51,330 nucleotides of DNA from UBA3305 sp002373555 (GCA_946612455.1 CAMOER010000019.1:1-51330); one strand, 5' to 3'; shown: positions 26,249 through 34,261, numbered from the stretch's first letter. Numbers and translations: made by a program. The notes: generated from the sequence alone by a model not told the origin.

Positions 26249-26286
26249 ATCTCTGTTGGTCCTTTCAACAGGTCCGCTGCTGCTTC

Positions 26287-27309
26287 CTATCTGATGAACA
26301 TGGCATCCCCAAACGAGAAGAAGCGATATCTCAGATCGACAGCCTCTTTATACGCTTTCATAATATGTTCTCTTCCGGCCAGCGCCGACACAAGCATCAT
26401 CAGCGTCGATTTCGGCAGATGAAAGTTCGTGATCAGTGCATCCACAGCCTTGAACTGATACCCCGGATAAATAAAAATCTCGGTGTTATCACTGCCGGCA
26501 TAGACGATCCCGTTCTCATCCGCTGCCGACTCCAGCGTCCGGCAGCTCGTCGTTCCAACCGCGATGATGCGTCCGCCGGCAGCCTTTGCCTGATTGATCT
26601 TCTCTGCCGTCTCCGCATCGATCTTATAGAATTCCGAGTGCATATGATGGTCCTTGACATCATCGACCTTGACCGGCCGGAATGTGCCCAGACCGACATG
26701 CAGTGTAACTTCCGCGATCTGCACGCCCATCTCCCGGATCTCTGCCAGAAGCTCCGGCGTGAAGTGCAATCCTGCCGTAGGTGCTGCCGCAGAGCCTTTG
26801 TACTTTGCATACACCGTCTGATAACGTTCCGGATCCGCCAGCTTGTGTGTGATGTACGGCGGCAGCGGCATCTCTCCCAGCTCGTCCAGGATCTCTTCAA
26901 AGATCCCGTCGTATTCAAATTTCACGAGCCGGTTCCCGTCATCGACAATCTCCGTCACCTCCGCGGACAGTTTATCCGAAAAAACGATCCGCATGCCGGG
27001 TCTGGCTTTCTTTCCCGGACGCACCAGCGTTTCCCAGACATCGCCGGAAATGCGCTTCAGCAGCAGAAGCTCGACAGCGCCGCCGGTCCCTTCCCGCGTA
27101 CCGAACAGTCTCGCCGGAATGACTCTGGTATTATTGATCACCAGGCAATCGCCGGGATGCAGCTCATTTTTGATGTTCCGGAAAACATCATGACGGACGG
27201 CGCCGGTCTCCTTGTCCAATACCAGAAGTCTGGAGGAGGACCGGTCCGCAAGCGGGTCCTGCGCGATCAGCTCTTCCGGCAGTTCATAATCAAAATCACT
27301 TACTTTCAT
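26287..27309 (-). CDS. queA: S-adenosylmethionine:tRNA ribosyltransferase-isomerase
   Basis: 340 aa, the standard length. Family motifs run throughout: DFDYELPEELIAQDPLADRSSSRLL at the N-terminus, LVINNTRVIPARLFG, PTAGLHFTPELL, VGLGTFRPV and LITNFHLPKSTLMMLVSA. Reaction: transfer and isomerisation of the ribosyl part of SAM onto 7-aminomethyl-deazaguanine in tRNA, giving epoxyqueuosine. No other queuosine gene is adjacent (tgt is usually next). The upstream gap to the SH3 gene holds a GC-rich inverted repeat. Confidence 0.97.
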   Translation of the reverse strand: MKVSDFDYELPEELIAQDPLADRSSSRLLVLDKETGAVRHDVFRNIKNELHPGDCLVINNTRVIPARLFGTREGTGGAVELLLLKRISGDVWETLVRPGKKARPGMRIVFSDKLSAEVTEIVDDGNRLVKFEYDGIFEEILDELGEMPLPPYITHKLADPERYQTVYAKYKGSAAAPTAGLHFTPELLAEIREMGVQIAEVTLHVGLGTFRPVKVDDVKDHHMHSEFYKIDAETAEKINQAKAAGGRIIAVGTTSCRTLESAADENGIVYAGSDNTEIFIYPGYQFKAVDALITNFHLPKSTLMMLVSALAGREHIMKAYKEAVDLRYRFFSFGDAMFIR

Positions 27310-27336
27310 AGACGGTAAATATCCCTTGAATACTCA

Positions 27337-27362
27337 GAAACGGGCCGTCACCAGCCCGTTTC
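27337..27362 (-). terminator. Inverted repeat between SH3 gene and queA
   Basis: GAAACGGGC and GCCCGTTTC form a perfect 9-bp stem with an 8-nt loop about 25 nt after the SH3 gene stop codon. It lacks a clean T-run, so termination is only a possibility. Confidence 0.35.
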
Positions 27363-27387
27363 CGTAATCGCTTTTTAATTTTTCGGA

Positions 27388-28833
27388 TCACTCATCCCAC
27401 TGATCGGGAGGAAGGATCGTCAGATATTGCTTGTAAATGTATCCGGAGGTGCCGTTCGAATCGAACAGATAAACCTTGCACCACTCATCGGATACGCCGA
27501 CAACATGAACCTTGGTCTTCGCATCGACAAGAATGTAGTCTTCGGAATTGTCATCGATGACCGGCGTCTTGCGGCACTTGACCTGGGTCTTTGCATACTG
27601 GATATCATCCACTTCCTCAAACTGCACATTGCCTGCACTGCCGGCTTCCTGAGAGGCCGCTGCGGAGGACTCTTCTGCAGCCGGGGATTCTTCCGTCGCT
27701 GCTGCCGTTTCGCCGTTCGCTGTGGAAGCACCACCGGCATTGTCCGTGCCGGTTCCGTTCCCGGACAAACCCTCGACGAAGGTCTTCAGGTTCTCATCCG
27801 CTGCCTGTGCATCTGCAAATGCCTTGTTCACCTCGGCTGCGAGATCCTGCACCTGCTGGGATTTGGAAACCTCTCCCATGTACACGCTGATATCATTGTC
27901 GAAATCCTCATATCTGAGGAGTCTCAGCTCACCGTTGCCGTCCAGTCTGACATAGGCCGGGACAAGTCCGGGAGCAGGCGTCTCGATATCCTTGAATTTC
28001 ATGGCGTACTGGATATAAACACCGTATTCGCCTTCCTGTGCGCCCTTGGTTACATAAGTTGCGATATCCTGATAACCGTCAATGAATGTGGTCTGGTTGG
28101 TGACCGCTTCCTCATCGATCACAGCAGTATCATCCAGCGCTTTTTTCATTTCCTCGATATTGCCTTCGCTGAGTGCGAGGTAATAATCGGAAACAAGCTT
28201 GCTGATGTCGGGATCCTGATCCTTCTCCCAGGTAATCTCGGCAGCTGCAGTCTCAGATTCGGTCTCAGCGGGTGCTTCGGTCTCGGCCTCGGTCTCTGCC
28301 GGAGCTGCTGTTTCCGTCTCCGCAGGCTGTGTCTCAGCCGGCTTCTCGGAACTGAAGAAAGGCAGATTATCGAACATGCCGTTCATGTGGGCATACGCGC
28401 CGCAGCCGATCAGCGCGGCCAGGAGCAGGCAGATCAGAACCGTGATGATATTCTTTCTGCGTCTTGCAGCCTGTCTCTTTCTGCGTCTTTCGGCTCTGGA
28501 TTCCTCGCCGTAATCACCGAGCGTATCAGACATCATCCTGTCACGTTTTGTACCGCCGGTATAGATTCCTCTGTCAGATGTATCTCTGCGGTAATTCCCG
28601 GAATAGATATCCTCCGTGGATTCGGAATCTGCAAGCGGATCATTGAGTACATTCCCGTTTCCTTCTCCGGCTTCGGATCCTTCTGCTTCGCCCTCCGGCA
28701 CTTCCGTCGTTTCCGACAGGGCAGCGTCCAGATCTTCGGCAGCCTGGTCAAGATCCTCCACGGTAACCTTCTCAGGTTCCGCATCGGTCAGCTCTTCGAC
28801 CAGATCTTTCTTATCTTCCAAATCTTTAGCCAT
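27388..28833 (-). CDS. Membrane-anchored protein with C-terminal SH3-like domain
   Basis: 481 aa from the ATG at 28833 (AAAGGAGG upstream; a longer frame lacks a site). An acidic cytoplasmic N-terminus of about 150 residues ends in an Arg/Lys-rich patch (ERRRKRQAARRRK). One membrane helix (KNIITVLICLLLAALIGCGAY) follows, then a Thr/Glu-rich linker, an alpha-beta domain around 230-370, an Ala/Ser/Glu-rich linker, and a C-terminal SH3b-like domain (TQVKCRKTP...DEWCKVYLFDSNGTSGYIYKQYL). Topology puts the SH3 part outside, where such domains bind peptidoglycan. The exact function is unknown. It precedes queA on the same strand. Confidence 0.85.
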   Translation of the reverse strand: MAKDLEDKKDLVEELTDAEPEKVTVEDLDQAAEDLDAALSETTEVPEGEAEGSEAGEGNGNVLNDPLADSESTEDIYSGNYRRDTSDRGIYTGGTKRDRMMSDTLGDYGEESRAERRRKRQAARRRKNIITVLICLLLAALIGCGAYAHMNGMFDNLPFFSSEKPAETQPAETETAAPAETEAETEAPAETESETAAAEITWEKDQDPDISKLVSDYYLALSEGNIEEMKKALDDTAVIDEEAVTNQTTFIDGYQDIATYVTKGAQEGEYGVYIQYAMKFKDIETPAPGLVPAYVRLDGNGELRLLRYEDFDNDISVYMGEVSKSQQVQDLAAEVNKAFADAQAADENLKTFVEGLSGNGTGTDNAGGASTANGETAAATEESPAAEESSAAASQEAGSAGNVQFEEVDDIQYAKTQVKCRKTPVIDDNSEDYILVDAKTKVHVVGVSDEWCKVYLFDSNGTSGYIYKQYLTILPPDQWDE

Positions 28834-28900
28834 AAATCCTCCTTTGGATGCGGGGTGGTTTTGCGCAGGGAACCTGCGGGTACCGCATCGATAAGGGAAG

Positions 28901-28972
28901 TGCGTCTGAGAGGAATCGAACCTCCGCACGCGGCTCCGGAGGCCGCTGCTCTATCCACTGAGCTACAGACGC
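28901..28972 (-). tRNA. tRNA-Arg (anticodon CCG)
   Basis: Acceptor arms GCGTCTG and CAGACGC with discriminator A; D arm GCTCAGTGGATAGAGC; anticodon stem GCGGC/GCCGC around CTCCGGA, giving anticodon CCG; T loop TTCGATT. The 3' CCA is not encoded. It lies alone between cysK and the SH3 gene. Confidence 0.95.
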
Positions 28973-29035
28973 ATACGCGTGCGCTCCTTAAAGTATATCA
29001 AAAAATCCGCAAATTGCAAGTCAATAATAAAGGAA

Positions 29036-29057
29036 GGGCAGGATTCGTATCCCGCCC
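29036..29057 (-). terminator. Terminator after metY-cysK
   Basis: Minus strand: GGGCGGGAT and ATCCTGCCC form a stem with a 4-nt loop (one mismatch), followed by T-rich TTCCTTTATTATT, 25-45 nt after the cysK stop codon. Confidence 0.6.
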
Positions 29058-29080
29058 CCCATTTTTCATCTGATTTTCAT

Positions 29081-30013
29081 TCACTCCGTAAACAGCGGTG
29101 TGGAATAGTATCTGTCGCCGGAATCGGGCAGCAGCGCCACGATCACCTTTCCTTTATTCTCCGGTTTCTTCGCATATTCGATCGCCGCATGGAGGGCTGC
29201 ACCGGAGGAGATGCCGACCGAGATGCCTTCCGTCTTCGCCAGGAGCTTTGCGGCAGCGAATGCATCCTCATTCTCTACCGGGAATACTTCGTCGTAGACT
29301 TTCGTATTCAGCACATCCGGTACGAATCCTGCGCCGATGCCCTGAATCTTATGAGATCCGGCTCTGCCCTCCGAAAGCACAGGGGAAGTTGCCGGCTCTA
29401 CCGCCACGACCTTGACTTCCGGCTTCTGTTCTTTCAGATACTCTCCGGTTCCGGTCACCGTACCGCCGGTTCCGACGCCTGCGATGAAGATGTCAACCAT
29501 ACCGTCGGTATCCTGATAGATTTCCGGGCCGGTCGTTGCTTTATGGACAGCAGGATTAGCAGGATTGACGAACTGTCCGGGGATAAATCCGCCGGGGATC
29601 TCCTCAGCCAGCTCTTCCGCCTTCGCGATCGCGCCCTTCATGCCCTTCGCGCCTTCTGTCAGCACGATCTCCGCGCCGTAAGCCTTCAGGATATTTCTGC
29701 GCTCCACGCTCATTGTCTCCGGCATTGTAAAGATCGCACGATAGCCCTTGGCTGCCGCGATCGATGCGAGACCGATGCCGGTGTTGCCGCTCGTCGGCTC
29801 AATGATCACAGAGCCTTCCTTCAGCACGCCCCTCTGTTCCGCGTCTTCGATCATCGCTTTTGCGATACGGTCTTTCACACTGCCGGCCGGATTGAAATAT
29901 TCCAGCTTCAGGAGCAGCGTCGCGGAAAGCCCCAGTTTCTTCTCGACATTGACCGCCTCGACAAGCGGTGTGTTTCCAATCAGTTCGATTGCGCCTTTAT
30001 AAATGTTCGCCAT
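29081..30013 (-). CDS. cysK: Cysteine synthase A (O-acetylserine sulfhydrylase)
   Basis: 310 aa. The PLP lysine lies in PAGSVKDRIAK (about K47), with the substrate loop PTSGNTGIGLA and phosphate-binding GVGTGGTVTG. It ends in the usual active-site cap LPDSGDRYYSTPLF. Reaction: O-acetylserine plus sulfide gives cysteine plus acetate. GGGGAG precedes the ATG. It lies 30 nt behind metY, so both are probably read from the metY leader promoter and share its control. In Bacillus, CysK also serves as a partner of the Rrf2 regulator CymR; the regulator here looks IscR-like, so such a partnership is only a possibility. Confidence 0.97.
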   Translation of the reverse strand: MANIYKGAIELIGNTPLVEAVNVEKKLGLSATLLLKLEYFNPAGSVKDRIAKAMIEDAEQRGVLKEGSVIIEPTSGNTGIGLASIAAAKGYRAIFTMPETMSVERRNILKAYGAEIVLTEGAKGMKGAIAKAEELAEEIPGGFIPGQFVNPANPAVHKATTGPEIYQDTDGMVDIFIAGVGTGGTVTGTGEYLKEQKPEVKVVAVEPATSPVLSEGRAGSHKIQGIGAGFVPDVLNTKVYDEVFPVENEDAFAAAKLLAKTEGISVGISSGAALHAAIEYAKKPENKGKVIVALLPDSGDRYYSTPLFTE

Positions 30014-30043
30014 GGTTTTTCTCCCCTTTCATTATGACCTATT

Positions 30044-31324
30044 TTATATCGCTGCAAAGCCTTTTTCAAGGTCTGCGATGATATCATCGATATGCTCCGT
30101 GCCGATTGACAGCCGGATTGTGTTCTGATAGATTCCCTGATCGGCCAGTTCCTCTGCCGAAAGCTGGGAATGCGTCGTGGACGCCGGATGGATCACCAGG
30201 CTCTTGACATCAGCCACGTTCGCAAGCAGCGAGAAGATCTCCAGCGCGTCAATAAACTTCCATGCCTCTTCTTTTCCGCCTTTGATCTCAAAGGTGAAGA
30301 TCGAGGCGCCGCCGTTCGGGAAATATTTCTCATAAAGCGCATGATCCGGGTGATCCGGAAGCGAAGGATGGTTTACCTTTTCCACCAGCGGATGGGCTGA
30401 CAGATATTCAATGACCTTCTTCGTATTCTCAGCGTGTCTGTCGAGACGGAGGGATAAAGTTTCCACGCCCTGCAGCAGCAGAAATGCGGCAAAAGGCGAG
30501 ATCGTCGCACCTGTGTCGCGCAACAGGATCGCACGGATGTATGTTACGAATGCTGCCGGTCCAACCGCATCATAGAAGGATACGCCGTGGTAGCTGGGAT
30601 TCGGATCCGCGATATTCGGATATTTTCCGGATGCCTTCCAGTCAAACTTTCCGGATTCTACGATGATGCCGCCAAGCGTAGTACCGTGGCCGCCGATGAA
30701 CTTGGTCGCGGAATGCACTACGATATCCGCGCCGTGTTCGATCGGACGGATCAGATACGGGGTACCGAACGTATTGTCGATGACCAGCGGAAGTCCGTGC
30801 TTATGGGCGATCTCCGCAATAGCGTCGATATCCGGAATATCGCTGTTTGGATTGCCGAGCGTCTCCAGATAGACAGCTCTTGTATTTTCCTGGATCGCTG
30901 CTTCCACTTCGGCAAGGTTATGCGCATCGACGAAGGTGGTTGTAATACCGTACTGGGGAAGCGTATGCGCCAGCAGATTATAGCTGCCGCCATAGATCGT
31001 TTTCTGTGCTACGATATGCCCGCCATTCGCTGCGAGTGCTTCTATCGTATAAGTGATGGCTGCTGCGCCGGATGCCAGTGCCAGCGCCGCGCTTCCGCCC
31101 TCCAGCGCTGCCAGTCTCTTCTCGAGTACATCCTGGGTCGAGTTCGTCAAACGGCCGTAGATATTTCCGGGATCGGCCAGCCCGAAACGGTCTGCCGCAT
31201 GCTGGCTGTTGTGAAAGACATACGATGTTGTCTGGTAGATCGGGACGGCACGCGCGTCGGTCGCCGGATCGGCCTGTTCCTGTCCTACGTGAAGCTGCAG
31301 TGTTTCAAATTTGTATTCGCTCAT
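30044..31324 (-). CDS. metY: O-acetylhomoserine sulfhydrylase
   Basis: 426 aa, right for the O-acetylhomoserine type of the Cys/Met metabolism PLP family (cystathionine gamma-synthases are nearer 380). N-terminus ETLQLHVGQEQADPATDARAVPIYQTTSYVF, active lysine in HSATKFIGGHGTTLGG, and C-terminal RLSIGTEHIDDIIADLEKGF. Reaction: O-acetylhomoserine plus sulfide gives homocysteine. AAAAGGAG precedes the ATG. The mRNA leader is unusually long (about 720 nt): it starts at the promoter near 32055, passes a 38-aa peptide gene and a terminator, then crosses a 73-bp tandem array. Confidence 0.95.
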   Translation of the reverse strand: MSEYKFETLQLHVGQEQADPATDARAVPIYQTTSYVFHNSQHAADRFGLADPGNIYGRLTNSTQDVLEKRLAALEGGSAALALASGAAAITYTIEALAANGGHIVAQKTIYGGSYNLLAHTLPQYGITTTFVDAHNLAEVEAAIQENTRAVYLETLGNPNSDIPDIDAIAEIAHKHGLPLVIDNTFGTPYLIRPIEHGADIVVHSATKFIGGHGTTLGGIIVESGKFDWKASGKYPNIADPNPSYHGVSFYDAVGPAAFVTYIRAILLRDTGATISPFAAFLLLQGVETLSLRLDRHAENTKKVIEYLSAHPLVEKVNHPSLPDHPDHALYEKYFPNGGASIFTFEIKGGKEEAWKFIDALEIFSLLANVADVKSLVIHPASTTHSQLSAEELADQGIYQNTIRLSIGTEHIDDIIADLEKGFAAI

Positions 31325-31352
31325 GATTTTTCTCCTTTTGATAAATGTATTT

Positions 31353-31752
31353 GTATCCTGAATTACTATTCCTGATTTTCTGGATCCCTTTTTCCGCCCT
31401 TCGCACCAGTATTCGGGCGCTTCAGGTATCCTGATTTCTGATCATTGGTTTTCAGGATACCAATTTCTGCCTTCTGCGTTAGTTTTAGGGCTCTTCCTGT
31501 ATCCTGATTCCTGATAATAACTTTTCGGGATACCTTTTTCCTATTTCCGCACCGGTTTTCGGGCTCTTTCTGTATCCTGATTCCTGATAGCAACTTTTCG
31601 GGATACCTTTTCCTTCCCTCTGCACATGGTTTCAGGCTTTTCCTGTATCCTGATTCACGACAACATCTTGTCATGATACCTTTTTCCGCTCTCTACACCT
31701 GTTTTCGGGTTCTTCAGGTATCCTGATTTCTGATCATTGTCTTTCAGGATAC
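31353..31752. repeat. 73-bp-period tandem array with a hairpin in each unit (metY leader)
   Basis: GTATCCTGA occurs at 31353, 31426, 31499, 31572, 31645 and 31718, exactly 73 bp apart each time. In each unit this is followed by about 17-18 nt and a partner near TCAGGATAC (variants TCGGGATAC, TCATGATAC), forming a hairpin, then a diverged 37-nt linker of the type CCGCACCGGTTTTCGGGCTC. The array lies within the metY leader. The period is not a multiple of three, so the open frames across it are not a repeat protein. Confidence 0.9.
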
Positions 31753-31801
31753 ATTTCCTGTCAGTCCAGTTAAGCTCAGCGCTTTTGCCTCCGTTTCGTA
31801 T

Positions 31802-31837
31802 AAAAAAGCCCGGAGGCTTCAGAAAGCTCCCGGGCAA
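31802..31837 (-). terminator. Attenuator terminator in the metY leader
   Basis: Minus strand: GCCCGGGAGCTT...AAGCCTCCGGGC forms a hairpin (31808-31835, two inner mismatches) followed by TTTTTT (31802-31807). The left arm, TTGCCCGGGAG, is exactly complementary over 11 nt to CTCCCGGGCAA inside the leader peptide gene (31912-31922), which could act as antiterminator. Confidence 0.8.
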
Positions 31838-31858
31838 ATGGCTTGCAGAAGGATCACA

Positions 31859-31975
31859 TTACTTCCTTTCTCGGACGTTCAGACAGCAATCGAACGCACC
31901 GGCCATAGAACTTGCCCGGGAGTACAGCATTCGACAGCACATCATGTTCTTCTTGATTTCTTCTGTTCTGAACAT
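31859..31975 (-). CDS. Cys-rich 38-aa leader peptide of metY-cysK
   Basis: ATG at 31975 with AGGAG 7 nt upstream, stop at 31859. The peptide has Cys-Cys pairs at residues 13-14 and 30-31 and a Met cluster (NMMCCRM at 10-16). It is read from a promoter at 32055-32083 and ends 22 nt before the left arm of an intrinsic terminator. Codons 17-21, just past the first Cys pair, encode the 11-nt antiterminator segment. The arrangement matches ribosome-stalling attenuation: slow translation at Cys codons under cysteine shortage would leave the segment free to break the terminator. Function is inferred; too short to judge by homology. It could instead be a real small metal-binding protein. Confidence 0.75.
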   Translation of the reverse strand: MFRTEEIKKNMMCCRMLYSRASSMAGAFDCCLNVRERK

Positions 31976-31990
31976 CTCTTCTCTCCTTCC

Positions 31991-32028
31991 GGGATCCGGC
32001 ATCCCCCAATCCTCTGTGACCGGATCCC
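31991..32028. other. Inverted repeat upstream of the leader peptide
   Basis: GGGATCCGG (31991-31999) and CCGGATCCC (32020-32028) form a 9-bp stem with a 20-nt loop, between the leader promoter and the peptide ribosome site. It may be a further control hairpin or a remnant terminator; there is no T-run. Confidence 0.5.
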
Positions 32029-32054
32029 CTCTTCCGGTTTCCCGGATTGCATAT

Positions 32055-32088
32055 ACCATATCACCATTCACCTACTGTGTCAATAGGT
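32055..32088 (-). promoter_or_regulatory. Promoter of the metY leader with Rrf2-type operator
   Basis: Minus strand: TTGACA (32078-32083), 17-nt spacer, TATGGT (32055-32060). The -35 lies within a palindrome-like ACCTATTGACACAGTAGGT (32070-32088; ACCTA...TAGGT). The identical 19 bp occurs at the iscS promoter (33773-33791). A repressor bound there would block the -35. Confidence 0.75.
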
Positions 32089-32115
32089 TTAATAAAGATT
32101 TTTTATTTCTTCTTA

Positions 32116-32499
32116 TCACGATTCAGGATTCTGCCGTTTCGCATAATCCTCCAGTGCGGACTGGATTGCCTCCTCTGCCAGCACCGAACAATGCATCTTG
32201 TAATCCGGCAGTCCGTCCAGCGCTTCCGCGACGGCTTTGTTGGTCAGCTTCATTGCTTCCGAAACAGGCTTTCCCTTGATCAGCTCTGTCGCCATCGAGC
32301 TGGATGCGATCGCACTGCCGCAGCCGAATGTCTCGAATTTCACGTCCTGAATCACATCATCCTCTATCTTCAGGTACATCTTCATGATATCGCCGCATTT
32401 GGCGTTGCCCACTTCTCCGATCCCGTTCGCGTCTTCGATCACGCCGACATTGCGCGGATTGCGGAAATGATCCATAACCTTTTCACTGTATAAAGCCAT
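32116..32499 (-). CDS. iscU: Fe-S cluster scaffold protein IscU/NifU N-terminal type
   Basis: 127 aa. The three cluster-ligand cysteines are present: NAKCGD (with the conserved Asp), TFGCGSAIA and DYKMHCSVL. N-terminus YSEKVMDHFRNPRNVG is typical. Role: receives sulfur from IscS and assembles Fe-S clusters for transfer to apoproteins in the cytoplasm. It lies 43 nt behind iscS on the same strand, so they form an iscSU unit under the divergent Rrf2 regulator. Confidence 0.95.
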   Translation of the reverse strand: MALYSEKVMDHFRNPRNVGVIEDANGIGEVGNAKCGDIMKMYLKIEDDVIQDVKFETFGCGSAIASSSMATELIKGKPVSEAMKLTNKAVAEALDGLPDYKMHCSVLAEEAIQSALEDYAKRQNPES

Positions 32500-32542
32500 T
32501 GCGCATACCTCCTGTTCAAATGCATCCGGCTCCGTGCCGGGC

Positions 32543-33727
32543 TTACAGAATAAATTCCTTCTTCCCTGCCGTCAGATCTCTCCAGATCGGGGAGAATCCG
32601 CGCAGGTATTCCACGACTTCCTTTACGGAAGTGATGATATAGTCCACTTCTTCCTTCGTGATATCCTCGCCCAGGCTCAGCCGCAGGGAACCATGGGCCA
32701 CATCGTGCACCCGGCCGATCGCCAGCAGGACATGACTCGGGTCGAGCGAGCCGGATGTGCAGGCGCTTCCGGAAGATGCCTGGATCCCCTTGTCATCGAG
32801 AAGCAGCAGCAGTGATTCCCCTTCGATTCCCTCGAAGCAGAAATTAACATTTCCCGGCAGTCTCCTCTGTGCATCGCCGTTCAGCGCCGCATGCGGGATC
32901 TCCTGCAGACCGGCGATCAGCTGATCCCGTCGCTCCTTCAGATGCGCTGCATTTTTCTCCATGTTCTCCGAGGCTTCCTGAAGCGCCGCCGCCATGGCTG
33001 CGATCCCCGGAATATTCTCTGTGCCGGCTCTTTTTCCGCGCTCCTGGGCGCCGCCTTCGATCAGGTTGGTCAGGCGGATACCGCGTCTCACATACAGGAA
33101 ACCAACCCCCTTCGGGCCGTGGTATTTGTGTGCAGAGGAGGAAAGCATGTCAATATTGTCGGCCTGCACATCCACCGGAATGTGCGCAATCGCCTGGACG
33201 GCATCCGTATGGAACAGAACGCCTTTCTCCCTGCAGACCGCACCGATCTCCCGGATCGGCTGGATCGTCCCGATTTCATTGTTCGCGTACATGATCGTGA
33301 CCAGACATGTATCCTCCCGGATCGCGGCCGCGACCTCCTCTGGAAGAACAATGCCGTTCTCATGCACGTCGAGAAGCGTGATCTCAAATCCTTCCTTCTC
33401 AAGTGCATTCAGCGTATGCAGCACCGCATGATGCTCGAATGCAGTGGAAATGATATGCTTCTTCCCCTTCTGCCTTCCGAGATAAGCCGCTGAACGGATG
33501 GCCTGATTATCGGCCTCGCTGCCGCCGGAAGTAAAATAGATCTCCCGCGGATCCGCATTGATCACTGCTGCGACATCCTCTCTCGCCTTCTCCAGCACCT
33601 CTTTTGCTGTCTGTCCGATGCTGTAGAGGCTGGAGGGATTTCCGTATGTTTCCTTCAGATGCTGTATCATTGTTTTGATCGCCGTTTCACTCATTTTTGT
33701 AGTGGCGGCATTATCTGCATAGATCAC
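32543..33727 (-). CDS. iscS: Cysteine desulfurase, IscS/NifS family
   Basis: 394 aa. N-terminus MIYADNAATTKMS, PLP lysine in SSSAHKYHGPKGVGFLYVR and the catalytic-loop cysteine in SSGSACTSGSLDPSHVL, as in group I (NifS/IscS) enzymes. Reaction: L-cysteine to L-alanine with a persulfide on the enzyme, passed to IscU. The promoter overlaps an operator shared with the metY leader, so cysteine use and cysteine synthesis appear to answer to one regulator. Confidence 0.96.
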   Translation of the reverse strand: MIYADNAATTKMSETAIKTMIQHLKETYGNPSSLYSIGQTAKEVLEKAREDVAAVINADPREIYFTSGGSEADNQAIRSAAYLGRQKGKKHIISTAFEHHAVLHTLNALEKEGFEITLLDVHENGIVLPEEVAAAIREDTCLVTIMYANNEIGTIQPIREIGAVCREKGVLFHTDAVQAIAHIPVDVQADNIDMLSSSAHKYHGPKGVGFLYVRRGIRLTNLIEGGAQERGKRAGTENIPGIAAMAAALQEASENMEKNAAHLKERRDQLIAGLQEIPHAALNGDAQRRLPGNVNFCFEGIEGESLLLLLDDKGIQASSGSACTSGSLDPSHVLLAIGRVHDVAHGSLRLSLGEDITKEEVDYIITSVKEVVEYLRGFSPIWRDLTAGKKEFIL

Positions 33728-33757
33728 TGTAGTGCTCCTTTCTTTAATACTGCAGGT

Positions 33758-33791
33758 ATTCTATACCCTTTTACCTACTGTGTCAATAGGT
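33758..33791 (-). promoter_or_regulatory. iscSU promoter with Rrf2-type operator
   Basis: Minus strand: TTGACA (33781-33786), 17-nt spacer, TAGAAT (33758-33763). The -35 is inside ACCTATTGACACAGTAGGT (33773-33791), identical to the metY-leader site and flanked by the same AAA, giving 21 bp of identity. Confidence 0.8.
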
Positions 33792-33807
33792 TTTATCCAA
33801 TTCATGC

Positions 33808-33837
33808 TTGATTTACCCATTTAACCTGCGGTATAAT
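33808..33837 (+). promoter_or_regulatory. Promoter of the Rrf2 regulator gene
   Basis: TTGATT (33808-33813), 18-nt spacer, TATAAT (33832-33837), directed to the regulator gene. It is 17 bp from the iscS operator, so a regulator bound there could also affect its own gene. Confidence 0.6.
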
Positions 33838-33862
33838 AGGCAGGAAGAAAGGCGGTGATGTT

Positions 33863-34261
33863 TTGATATCGACAAAAGGACGCTATGCGCTGCGCGTAAT
33901 GATCGATCTTGCCGAACAGAAAACGGACAGCTATATTCCGTTAAAGGATATCGCTGCCCGTCAGGGGATCTCGAAAAAATATCTGGAAATCATTGTCAAG
34001 GAAATGGTCTCCGGCGGACTGCTCACCGGCGCCAGCGGAAAAGGCGGCGGTTATAAGCTCTGCCGGCAGCCGGAGGACTATAATGTCGGCGAGATCCTGG
34101 AACTGATGGAGGGCACGCTCTCCTCTGTCGCCTGTCTCGCGGCAGGGACAAATGAATGCCCCCGGAAAGAAGCCTGCCAGACCCTCCCGATGTGGTCGGA
34201 ATATGATGAAATGGTACATGACTTCTTCTACGGAAAAAAACTGAGCGATCTGGTCAGATGA
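33863..34261 (+). CDS. Rrf2 family regulator, IscR-like with three cluster-type cysteines
   Basis: 132 aa from a TTG at 33863 with AAAGGCGGTG upstream; no ATG fits the frame. N-terminal winged helix with STKGRYALRVMIDLAEQ, recognition region ISKKYLEIIVKEMVSGGLL and wing ASGKGGGYKLCR. The effector loop has C-x7-C-x5-C (ACLAAGTNECPRKEACQ), like Fe-S-binding IscR; CymR proteins lack these. Inferred role: represses iscSU and metY-cysK through the shared ACCTATTGACACAGTAGGT operator according to Fe-S or cysteine status. It is divergent from iscS. Its terminator overlaps its last codons. Confidence 0.92.
   Translation: MISTKGRYALRVMIDLAEQKTDSYIPLKDIAARQGISKKYLEIIVKEMVSGGLLTGASGKGGGYKLCRQPEDYNVGEILELMEGTLSSVACLAAGTNECPRKEACQTLPMWSEYDEMVHDFFYGKKLSDLVR

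Noticed and set aside
31353..31752. 73-bp array as a CRISPR (36-nt repeats with 37-nt spacers)
   Set aside because: The would-be spacers are clearly related to one another, the would-be repeats differ between units, and no cas gene is near. It is a diverged tandem repeat.
31366..31837. Open frames of 102 and 60 codons on the minus strand across the 73-bp array
   Set aside because: The repeat period is not a multiple of three, so the frame shifts in each unit, and neither has a ribosome site. They are by-products of repeat composition.
31325..32115. SAM riboswitch or T-box leader for metY
   Set aside because: I looked for the S-box core and the T-box motif on the minus strand and found neither. 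The leader peptide with terminator explains the region better.
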